Origin: Ignavibacteriales bacterium UBA1304
GTDB taxonomy: Bacteria; Bacteroidota; Ignavibacteria; Ignavibacteriales; Ignavibacteriaceae
NCBI GenBank assembly: GCA_002307295.1
Contig: DBTY01000030.1
Location: 1-17,190 of the forward strand
Length of the DNA stretch: 17,190 nt
Direction of reading: 5' to 3'
The translations under genes and the position numbers were made by a program. Positions within the stretch are counted from its first letter, which is position 1, and each line of letters opens with the position of its first letter. The notes under the pieces are model-generated. The model saw only the letters and a list, made by a program, of their open reading frames with translations. It was not told where the DNA came from and did not search any database. Positions 1 through 6,575 of the stretch are shown in pieces.

Positions 1-509
1 TTTTCTTCGTTTTGGACGGATGTGTAAAATTTAATTATGCTTGCTTTTAATATTTCCAAATGATAATTTAAAACATAAAATCATTCCATGCAGGGCAAAA
101 TAATAATTCTCCATTCCGGATATTATATCAATTCTCTTTAAGATAGTAAATATATTTCTTGCATATTATTCAGATGAATAATATCACGCGGTTTAATGTT
201 TATACTGGTTAAACATAAGTTTAAGCATTGTAAACTATATAATAAAAACATAAGCTTTACAGCCATATGTTTTATTTATGACGGCGAGGATTATGATAAC
301 AATCGAGTTGATTCGAAATACTATGCGTCCTCGCCATTTAATTTTAACTATTGTTTTACAGCAACCAGATAAATCAATTTCATACCTTATTAAAACTCAT
401 AAAGTAATTATTAGATATTCGTATTTGGCAAAATTTGAAATTTATTTTTTTGCCGTGTTGAAATGAATATTAATAAAATGTAAATTCCATTACAAAATAT
501 AATGGCAAT
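1..509. other. Gene-free leader region with small dyads
   Basis: No convincing gene lies here. Reading frames are short, lack ribosome binding sites and have no recognisable composition. What can be seen is AT-rich DNA with three dyads. A perfect 9-bp inverted repeat with a 4-base loop lies at 163-184 (ATATTATTC and GAATAATAT). An 8-bp stem lies at 245-273 (AAAACATA and TATGTTTT). An 8-bp GC-rich pair lies at 283-290 and 328-335 (GGCGAGGA and TCCTCGCC) around a 37-base spacer. Bases 1-27 could be the tail of an upstream plus-strand gene (a stop at 25-27 in frame 1), but too little is present to say so. Confidence 0.5.
458..486 (+). promoter_or_regulatory. Candidate sigma-70-like promoter for yceH-deoA
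   Basis: TTGAAA at 458-463 and TAAATT at 481-486 are separated by 17 bases, and the yceH start codon lies about 24 bases after the -10. Spacing is ideal, but both hexamers are imperfect and the background is AT-rich, so a chance match is quite possible. Confidence 0.25.
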
Positions 510-1148
510 ATGGCAAACGAAATACTTACTGAAATTGAAGCGAGAATTATTGGGTCGCTTATAGAAAAAGAATTTACAACGCCAGACTATTATCCGATGA
601 CGGTAAATGGTCTTATGAACGCTTGTAATCAAAAATCTAACAGGGAGCCTGTAGTGTCTTACGATGAAGCTGTAATAGATAATAATCTTGAAGAGCTTCG
701 AGATAAAAAGTTTGTATGCAGAGTAACCGGCGGCGATATGCGAGTTCCTAAGTTTAAGGAAATATTTACACAGGCTTATAATTTTACTAAAGCAGAAATT
801 GCGGTAATATGCATTCTATTTTTACGCGGCCCGCAAACTATCGGTGAAATAAGGGGGCGTACGGGAAGGATTTATGATTTTAAAGATCTTGCTGAAACTG
901 ATGAAGTAATTTTAAGTCTTATTAATCGAACAGAACCGCTTGTAGTCAAACTTCCCAGGTTGCAGGGAAAAGAAGCGCCAAGGTATGCGCATTTATTTTG
1001 CGGAGAAGTAAAAAGGGAAGAGGAGCCTGTACAAACAGAAACAGACAAAGAAAGAATATTAAAGCTCGAAAAATTAGTAGAGGAACTAAGCAATGAAATT
1101 GCCGAAATTAAAAATCAATTTTCGGAATTTAAAAAACAATTTGAATAA
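510..1148 (+). CDS. yceH: YceH family protein (DUF480)
   Basis: This 212-residue protein matches the DUF480/YceH family in length (about 215 residues in E. coli) and in its N-terminal signature: an IEARIIGSLIEKE segment near residues 9-21, then YYPMTVNGLMNACNQKSNREPV near 28-49. The family folds as two winged-helix domains. Its function is not established, and a DNA-binding or regulatory role is only inferred from the fold. The last 40 or so residues (about 172-212, rich in Glu, Lys and Leu) look like a coiled coil, which would suit dimerisation. The start at 510 has no obvious Shine-Dalgarno sequence, but it gives the family's normal N-terminus. The protein is followed 9 bases later by deoA on the same strand, so the two are probably co-transcribed. 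Confidence 0.9.
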   Translation: MANEILTEIEARIIGSLIEKEFTTPDYYPMTVNGLMNACNQKSNREPVVSYDEAVIDNNLEELRDKKFVCRVTGGDMRVPKFKEIFTQAYNFTKAEIAVICILFLRGPQTIGEIRGRTGRIYDFKDLAETDEVILSLINRTEPLVVKLPRLQGKEAPRYAHLFCGEVKREEEPVQTETDKERILKLEKLVEELSNEIAEIKNQFSEFKKQFE

Positions 1149-1157
1149 GGACTCCTG

Positions 1158-2462
1158 ATGAACGCAATAGAATTAATCCGTAAAAAACGGAATAAACAAA
1201 GTCTGACGAATGAAGAAATTAAATATCTTGTGGATTCATTCACTAAAAATAAAATCCCTGATTATCAGTTCTCTTCTTTCTTGATGACTGTGTTCCTGAA
1301 CGGAATGAGTAAAGAAGAAACTTCCGCTTTAACTTCAGCAATGCTTTATAGCGGCAAAGTAATAAATCTTTCGGCTATAAAAGGACTTAAAGTAGATAAG
1401 CATTCTACGGGAGGAGTGGGAGATAAAACCTCTCTGATAATTGCGCCCATCGCCGCAGCTGCGGGAGTAAACGTTCCAATGATTTCAGGGCGAGGGCTTG
1501 GGCATACGGGCGGCACGCTTGATAAACTTGAAGCGATCCCGGGATTTAGAACAAACCTTAATTTATCAGAATATAAAAATGTTCTAAAAAAGAGCGGCGC
1601 CGTAATGATTGGGCAAACTAAAGAAATTGCGCCTGCAGATAAGCTTATTTATGCTTTACGGGACGTTACGGCTACAGTTGAATCAATTCCTTTAATTACT
1701 GCAAGTATTATGAGTAAAAAGCTTGCCGAGGGAATTGACAGCCTTGTCCTTGACGTTAAAACGGGAAGCGGCGCTTTTATGAAAGATACAAAAGACGCCG
1801 TAGCATTGGCTAAATCGCTGATAGATACGGCAAAATCTTTTGATAAAAAAGTTATTGCCTTTTTAACTGATATGAATCAGCCATTGGGCAATTATATCGG
1901 CAATTGGTTTGAAGTCTATGAATCCATTAAAGTATTGCAGGGCGATTACGTTGAGAATCTATCTGAGCTGTCTTTAACGCTTGCTGGCGCTATGATCTAC
2001 CTTGGAGGCAAGGCAGAATCCATTGAAGATGGGATCGTGGTCTCAAACGAATTATTGCAGAATGGTATGGCCTTTAATAAATTTAAAGAGATTGTAAAGC
2101 TTCAAAATGGCGATCTGCGGTTTATCAATGAACCGGAGAAGTATCCTAGATCTAAATTTAGCGAAAAAATATACGCCGATAAAACCGGGTTCGTACAGTC
2201 TATAGACAATTATGAAATAGGCATGGCCGCTTTGGAACTTGGCGCAGGCAGATTAACTAAAGACGATAAAATAGATCCAAAAGCAGGGATCATTTTTAAC
2301 GCTAAAATTGGGCAAAGCGTAAAAAAGAACGATTTAATTGCTGAAGTATTTACGGACAAAAAGAACAAAATTGATTTGGCAAAAAGCAAAATACAGGCAG
2401 CGCTTAAATATTCAGATAAAAAAACGGCCAAACCAAAACTTATTAAGCAAACGCTAAGCTAA
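1158..2462 (+). CDS. deoA: Pyrimidine-nucleoside phosphorylase (thymidine phosphorylase family)
   Basis: This cytoplasmic salvage enzyme splits pyrimidine nucleosides with phosphate, giving the free base and (deoxy)ribose 1-phosphate. At 434 residues it has the length of the Bacillus pyrimidine-nucleoside phosphorylases. The phosphate-binding segment KHSTGGVGDKTS spans residues 81-92, with the active-site His at 82. The family signature SGRGLGHTGGTLDKLE spans 110-125. The base-binding trio is R168, S183 and K187, at the same numbers as in the Bacillus stearothermophilus enzyme. The order is an alpha domain, an alpha/beta domain, and a C-terminal alpha+beta domain from about 340. AAGGA at 1147-1151 sits 6 bases before the ATG. 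Residues alone do not settle uridine against thymidine preference, so the symbol pdp is equally fair. It probably shares a transcript with yceH. Confidence 0.95.
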   Translation: MNAIELIRKKRNKQSLTNEEIKYLVDSFTKNKIPDYQFSSFLMTVFLNGMSKEETSALTSAMLYSGKVINLSAIKGLKVDKHSTGGVGDKTSLIIAPIAAAAGVNVPMISGRGLGHTGGTLDKLEAIPGFRTNLNLSEYKNVLKKSGAVMIGQTKEIAPADKLIYALRDVTATVESIPLITASIMSKKLAEGIDSLVLDVKTGSGAFMKDTKDAVALAKSLIDTAKSFDKKVIAFLTDMNQPLGNYIGNWFEVYESIKVLQGDYVENLSELSLTLAGAMIYLGGKAESIEDGIVVSNELLQNGMAFNKFKEIVKLQNGDLRFINEPEKYPRSKFSEKIYADKTGFVQSIDNYEIGMAALELGAGRLTKDDKIDPKAGIIFNAKIGQSVKKNDLIAEVFTDKKNKIDLAKSKIQAALKYSDKKTAKPKLIKQTLS

Positions 2463-2536
2463 TTACAAGCTTTTGCGGTTTTAGTGAATAAGCAGATTTG
2501 CCGTTCGTCATATTTTCTCTTAAAAAGCTTTAATAC

Positions 2537-2565
2537 TTGTTTTAATTCTTTTCGGGTAATACTAT
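2537..2565 (+). promoter_or_regulatory. Candidate promoter for the SPFH-acetolactate decarboxylase unit
   Basis: TTGTTT (2537-2542) and TACTAT (2560-2565) are spaced by 17 bases in the 140-base gap after deoA. This predicts a leader of about 30 bases before the GTG at 2603. The hexamers are weak matches. The better-looking TTGACA at 2574-2579 is too close to the start codon to serve as a -35. Confidence 0.25.
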
Positions 2566-2602
2566 ATTATCTGTTGACATTTTAAATTTTTCGGAGGCTT
2601 AA

Positions 2603-3472
2603 GTGTTATTCTTAATAGCTATATTAGCGGCAATAGTAGCCTTTAGCGTTTTTTGGAATGCAAAAAAAAGGTACAATAAGCTTGAATCAACGTTCGCGCT
2701 TAGTGGATTTGTGATAGCCGTTTTTATAGCATTATCGCAATTTTGGACTATGATTCCTGCCGGTTCAGTTGGCGTGGTCGATTTTTTTGGAAACGTTAGC
2801 GAAAACACATTGAAAGCTGGAATTAATTTTGTTAATCCTATGGCTAACGTTATAAAGTTTAGCGTAAAAACTCAGGAAGTAAAAGAACAAATGACGGTGC
2901 CTTCCAAAGAAGGATTGACTGTTCAGTTGGAAATTAGTTTGCTTTATCATCTTAACCCGGAATACGCGTTTGATATATACAGGACAGTTGGCGAAAATTA
3001 TGGCGAAATAATCGTTCTGCCGCAGTTCAGAGCAGTTGTTCGCGGTATAACAGCCCAGTATGAAGCTAAAGCTCTTTATACTTCGGGACGCGAGCAGGTA
3101 GCCAAAGATATTGAACAGGAACTTACGCGTTTGGTTTCTAAAAGAGGAATTACAATTGAGTCAGCTCCTTTGCGTCAGATTATTCTGCCCAAAGGGCTTA
3201 CAAATGCTATTGAAGATAAATTAAAAGCCGAACAGGAAAGTCAGCGTATGCAATTTATTCTGCTTAAAGAACAGCAGGAGGCCGATAGAAAAAGAATTGA
3301 AGCTAACGGCATATCAGACTTTCAGGAAATTGTAGCTAAAGGTTTAACAGACCGCGTATTAAAGTGGAAAGGAATTGAAGCTACTGAAAAACTAGCCAAT
3401 TCCCCAAATTCAAAAACTGTAATTATCGGTTCCGGCAAAGACGGGCTGCCGTTAATTTTGGGAAATCATTGA
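2603..3472 (+). CDS. Membrane-anchored SPFH/prohibitin-like protein
   Basis: This 289-residue protein of the SPFH (stomatin/prohibitin/flotillin/HflK-C) superfamily forms membrane-bound scaffolds; prohibitin and HflC relatives modulate membrane proteases such as FtsH. Two hydrophobic segments lie at about residues 1-17 and 33-50. They are followed by IPAGSVGVVDFFGNV, the usual entry into the SPFH domain (about 51-215). A charged helical stretch rich in Glu, Lys and Gln (about 210-245) is typical of the oligomerising coiled coil. The start is a GTG: GGAGG at 2593-2597 lies 5 bases upstream and no nearby in-frame ATG gives a better N-terminus. The stop TGA overlaps the ATG of the next gene by one base (TGATG), implying translational coupling. 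The partner or target cannot be read from the sequence, and the window has no FtsH-like protease. Confidence 0.85.
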   Translation: MLFLIAILAAIVAFSVFWNAKKRYNKLESTFALSGFVIAVFIALSQFWTMIPAGSVGVVDFFGNVSENTLKAGINFVNPMANVIKFSVKTQEVKEQMTVPSKEGLTVQLEISLLYHLNPEYAFDIYRTVGENYGEIIVLPQFRAVVRGITAQYEAKALYTSGREQVAKDIEQELTRLVSKRGITIESAPLRQIILPKGLTNAIEDKLKAEQESQRMQFILLKEQQEADRKRIEANGISDFQEIVAKGLTDRVLKWKGIEATEKLANSPNSKTVIIGSGKDGLPLILGNH

Positions 3473-4251
3473 TGAAACAAAAAATATTTTTCTCTCTTTT
3501 GTGCTCTGTCTTTTGTTTACAGGCTGGATTGTTATTTGGACAAAAAACAGAAAAACAATTATTTCAGTTTTCAACAATTACTGCTCTTCAAGAAGGTATT
3601 TATGACGGCGAGCTCACTCTTGTAGAGTTAAAAAAACACGGTGATTTTGGCGTTGGGACTTTTGATAAACTCGACGGCGAGATGGTAGTACTAAATGATA
3701 CTGTGTATCAGGTAAGAACAGACGGCGTTCCATTTGCGCTTGATCTGAAAAATAAAATTCCTTTTGCCGACGTTTTATTTTTTTACGCCGATACTGCGTA
3801 TAGTTATAAAGACACGCTTACCTTGAGCAGTTTTCAAAAGATATTAGACGCGTCGTTTTCGTCAATAAACCTTATTTATGCAATTAGAATTGACGGAGTT
3901 TTCAAGAGCGTAAAAGTAAGAAGCGTTCCTCCGCAGTCAAAGCCATATCCCCGTTTAATTGACGCGGCTAAACATCAGGCTGTGTTTGAGTATGAAAATA
4001 TAAAAGGGACTATCGTTGGATTTAAGCTTCCTAAATATATGGAAGGCGTGGGAGTAAGCGGTTATCATTTGCATTTTATCAGCGCGGATAGAAAGCGTGG
4101 GGGGCATTTATTAGATTGCCGTATTGACGATGTGAAAATTCAGACTGAAGCAGTTAATAAATTTGAGCTTGTTCTACCTCAAAACTCCGATTTTCTTAAT
4201 GCAAAAAATATTATTTCTAACGAAAAAGAAATTAAGAAAATAGAAAATTAA
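3472..4251 (+). CDS. budA: Exported alpha-acetolactate decarboxylase
   Basis: This zinc enzyme converts 2-acetolactate to acetoin and CO2 in the butanediol/acetoin branch of pyruvate metabolism. The family start, FQFSTITAL.EGIYDGE followed by LVELKKHGDFGVGTF, is clear. Zinc ligands are H199, H201 and H212 in YHLHFISADRKRGGH. E70 (in LDGE), R150 and E258 match catalytic Glu65, Arg145 and Glu253 of the Brevibacillus brevis enzyme at a constant offset of 5, so all key residues are present. Residues 1-24 form a signal peptide ending in LLFG before Gln, so the enzyme is predicted to leave the cytoplasm; the Brevibacillus enzyme is exported too. I start at the ATG at 3472. An in-frame TTG three bases earlier is possible but unneeded. 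It is coupled to the SPFH gene upstream. No acetolactate synthase lies in the window. The symbol alsD is equivalent. Confidence 0.92.
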   Translation: MKQKIFFSLLCSVFCLQAGLLFGQKTEKQLFQFSTITALQEGIYDGELTLVELKKHGDFGVGTFDKLDGEMVVLNDTVYQVRTDGVPFALDLKNKIPFADVLFFYADTAYSYKDTLTLSSFQKILDASFSSINLIYAIRIDGVFKSVKVRSVPPQSKPYPRLIDAAKHQAVFEYENIKGTIVGFKLPKYMEGVGVSGYHLHFISADRKRGGHLLDCRIDDVKIQTEAVNKFELVLPQNSDFLNAKNIISNEKEIKKIEN

Positions 4252-4266
4252 GAAGCGATTTCTAAA

Positions 4267-4310
4267 GACCTTCAAGGCGGCGCTAATAGCGCTTGCGCCT
4301 TTGAAAGGTC
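4267..4310. repeat. Imperfect palindromic element 1 with GCGCTAATAGCGC core
   Basis: This 44-base inverted repeat lies just after the acetolactate decarboxylase gene. The outer arms GACCTTCAAGGCG and TGCGCCTTTGAAAGGTC pair with two single-base bulges. The inner core GCGCTAATAGCGC (4280-4292) is itself a palindrome. No T-run follows on the plus strand, so it is not a standard intrinsic terminator for the gene upstream. The core is shared with the element at 4352-4391, and the arm ACCTTCAAGG recurs at 15350-15359. Confidence 0.75.
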
Positions 4311-4351
4311 GTGAATAAAAAACCTAAATTAGTATTTCCCGATTTTCATAA

Positions 4352-4391
4352 ACCTGCCAGTGCTGCGCTAGTAGCGCGGCTCCTGACAGGT
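4352..4391. repeat. Imperfect palindromic element 2 with GCGCTAGTAGCGC core
   Basis: The outer arms ACCTG and CAGGT, then CAG and CTG, then GC and GC, are interrupted by mismatches and enclose the core GCGCTAGTAGCGC (4365-4377). The core differs by one base from that of the element 60 bases to the left. It lies 17 bases beyond the stop of the minus-strand mntH gene. It may fold at the 3' end of that transcript, but only three Ts follow in that direction. Confidence 0.75.
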
Positions 4392-4407
4392 CTGATTAAA
4401 TAGAGAC

Positions 4408-6291
4408 CTAAGCTTTTATTGGAATGGTTAACACTGGAATTCTTACTTTATGTCTTACTTCGGTTAATGTGGAGCCATAAATCATATCGCTAAGCAGCTT
4501 ATGACCGTGACTGCCTGCAACTATCAGATCGACATTTTCCTGCTCGGCAATGTGAGCAATTTCATTTTCCGGTTCGCCTCCGCTTATATACATAGAAGCG
4601 AGTATGCCGTCTTTGCCTAACATGTTAATAAACTGATTTAAGTATTCGCGTTTTTCCTTTGAATCCAAATCGTCTACTAACGAGCCCATATATCTTCCGG
4701 CGGCGCTTTCAACGCAGTGAATTAATATTACGTTAGCTTTAAGCAGACTGATAATAGGCAAAACTCCCTGAATAATCTGATCGTCCCGCTCAAAAACTCC
4801 TTCAAGCGCAATCCCAATTTTTTTATAATTTCCGAATTTAACCTCCTGTTTAACAAAAGCAAAAGTTCTTTCGATGGACGTTCTTACTTTTGTATCTTTT
4901 CTAAAAGCCGGCTCTACTATCATCCATAAAAGAAGAGGAGAAAGAATAAGAGCGATAGGGAATAGAATGTATTTTATTCCAAAGGCGTTAGTTGCGCCGG
5001 GCAGAAATGCTCCAATAATCATTTCGCTGATAAATTTACAGTTTAGAGAAATAATAATAAGCGAAGCGAACCATGCGAAAAAGATTAAAATTTTACCGGA
5101 AGCAAATTCTCCCATTTTCTTTTTACTGCTTGTAAAGTGTAGAAGCGGTATAAGCGCAAACGGTAGCTGAAGCGATAAGATAACCTGCGAAACCACTAAA
5201 AGCGAATCAACTCCATGATCTCCCTGGATGGAAATTATTATTACAGCCGGGATTATAGCCAGCGTTCTAGTGATAAATCTTCTCAACCAGGGGCGCATTT
5301 TAATGCCTACAAAGCCCTCCATTACAATCTGACCTGCAAAGGTGCCTGTAATAGTAGAAGACTGCCCTGAGGCCAGGAGAGCTATGCCAAAGGCAATAGG
5401 AGCGATAGACGTGCCAAGTATGGGCGCAAGCAGCGCATGAGCGTCTATGAGCGAAGCGACCTGATGCAGCTGGTTTTTAAAAAAAGCTCCAGCCGCTAAA
5501 ATTAGAATTGCCGCATTTACAAAAAAAGCAATATTAAGAGCTACTACTGAATCAATAAGATTAAACTTATTCGCCTGCCTGATTCCCTTAGGAGTTTTTT
5601 CTACCGCTCGCGATTGAACGAGCGCAGAGTGCAGATAAAGATTATGAGGCATAACAGTAGCGCCAATAATGCCAAGCGCAATAAAAAGCGCGTTGCCAGA
5701 TAAAAATCCAGGAACAAAACCGGAAGCTATTCCTGCAAGGCTTGGTTTAATCAAAAACATTTCGATGGCAAAACAAACGCCAATTGTGCCTATGAGCACA
5801 AGTATAATGGCTTCCATTTTGCGGATGCCATAAGCTATTAACGCCATAAGAAGTAAAACGTCAAGAGCTGTTATAATAATACCCCAGAAAAGCGGGATAT
5901 GGAAAAGCAATTTTAATCCAATAGCCGAACCGAGCGCTTCTGCAAGATCGCACGCAGCAATTGCAACTTCGCATAAAATCCACAATGCGTAGTTCATTGG
6001 TTTAGGGTAATGCTCCTGGCAAGCCTGGGCAAGGTCTCTGCCCGTTACAATACCAAGCCTTGCGGCAAGCGATTGAAAAATGATAGCCATGATATTTGCA
6101 ATAAGCACAATATAAAGCAGCGAATATCCAAACTGCGCGCCTCCTGCTAAATCCGTCGCCCAGTTTCCGGGATCCATATATCCTACCGAAACCATGAACG
6201 CAGGTCCGCTAAAAGCAAGCAGCCTTTTCCAAAAAGTTGAGTTCTTCGGAATGTTTACGCTGGAGTTGACTTCCGAAAGAGATTTTTCCAA
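4408..6291 (-). CDS. mntH: Nramp divalent metal transporter with C-terminal universal stress protein domain
   Basis: This 627-residue two-part protein starts with an Nramp/MntH proton-coupled Mn(II)/Fe(II) importer of the inner membrane (about residues 25-465, with about 11 hydrophobic helices). Helix 1 carries DPGN (40-43) and helix 6 carries ATVMPH (211-216), so the metal ligands Asp40, Asn43 and Met214 are all present. A Usp domain (about 486-627) follows on the cytoplasmic side. Its end has the ATP-binding pattern G-2x-G-9x-G-S (G593, G596, G606, S607), so nucleotide binding is expected. The start is a TTG at 6291: AAGGA lies 8 bases upstream, and the next in-frame Met (33) is already inside helix 1. 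The gene stands alone, convergent with the gene to its left and divergent from the one to its right. Such fusions occur in Bacteroidetes/Chlorobi relatives; the Usp domain may gate transport, which is inference. Confidence 0.95.
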   Translation of the reverse strand: MEKSLSEVNSSVNIPKNSTFWKRLLAFSGPAFMVSVGYMDPGNWATDLAGGAQFGYSLLYIVLIANIMAIIFQSLAARLGIVTGRDLAQACQEHYPKPMNYALWILCEVAIAACDLAEALGSAIGLKLLFHIPLFWGIIITALDVLLLMALIAYGIRKMEAIILVLIGTIGVCFAIEMFLIKPSLAGIASGFVPGFLSGNALFIALGIIGATVMPHNLYLHSALVQSRAVEKTPKGIRQANKFNLIDSVVALNIAFFVNAAILILAAGAFFKNQLHQVASLIDAHALLAPILGTSIAPIAFGIALLASGQSSTITGTFAGQIVMEGFVGIKMRPWLRRFITRTLAIIPAVIIISIQGDHGVDSLLVVSQVILSLQLPFALIPLLHFTSSKKKMGEFASGKILIFFAWFASLIIISLNCKFISEMIIGAFLPGATNAFGIKYILFPIALILSPLLLWMIVEPAFRKDTKVRTSIERTFAFVKQEVKFGNYKKIGIALEGVFERDDQIIQGVLPIISLLKANVILIHCVESAAGRYMGSLVDDLDSKEKREYLNQFINMLGKDGILASMYISGGEPENEIAHIAEQENVDLIVAGSHGHKLLSDMIYGSTLTEVRHKVRIPVLTIPIKA

Positions 6292-6321
6292 TTCTTATTC
6301 CTTGTTTAATTTCTGAAAATA

Positions 6322-6343
6322 TGATAAAATTCGCATTATATCA
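6322..6343 (-). promoter_or_regulatory. mntH promoter (extended -10) inside a 22-bp dyad, candidate metal-regulator operator
   Basis: Read on the minus strand, TGATATAAT (6343-6335) is a perfect extended -10 element, about 44 bases from the TTG start, with no good -35. The same bases form the right half of a 22-bp dyad. Its halves are TGATAAAATTC (6322-6332) and GCATTATATCA (6333-6343), which match as an inverted repeat at 9 of 11 positions. TGATA/TATCA arms recall Fur-type boxes. A repressor bound here would block the promoter. Which regulator binds is inference; no fur, mntR or dtxR gene lies in the window. Confidence 0.5.
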
Positions 6344-6575
6344 AATGGGAAAAATATTTCTTGATAATTCTGAAACTTCACTATATCTTTAGTATTCTAA
6401 AACAGATAACAAATTGATATCCGGAATTGTTTCATTTCTGGCGGTTAAATACCCGCGCCGAATTAAAAATTTCTTCGGAAAGAAGAAAAATATATGACGG
6501 CTTTCTCCAACGCTCAGTTACTCTTACCGCTGATGAACCGGAAAAAATGTAAATAATTATTCGAAGGAAAATAGT

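Noticed and set aside
278..466. 62-codon plus-strand frame before yceH
   Set aside because: It has no ribosome site, no protein-like composition and covers the 283-335 dyad; the end is AT-rich chance coding.
2574..2579. Perfect TTGACA before the SPFH gene
   Set aside because: Its -10 would fall on the ribosome site and the start codon, so it cannot serve that gene.
4267..4391. Reading the two palindromes as a bidirectional intrinsic terminator
   Set aside because: Stems are interrupted and neither is followed by a proper T-run in either direction, so they are listed as repeats.
4874..5170. 98-codon plus-strand frame inside mntH
   Set aside because: It lies wholly opposite the well-conserved Nramp domain and is a shadow frame.
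6494..6556. 20-codon frame before the C1 peptidase
   Set aside because: Only a weak ribosome site and no recognisable leader-peptide composition; could be chance.
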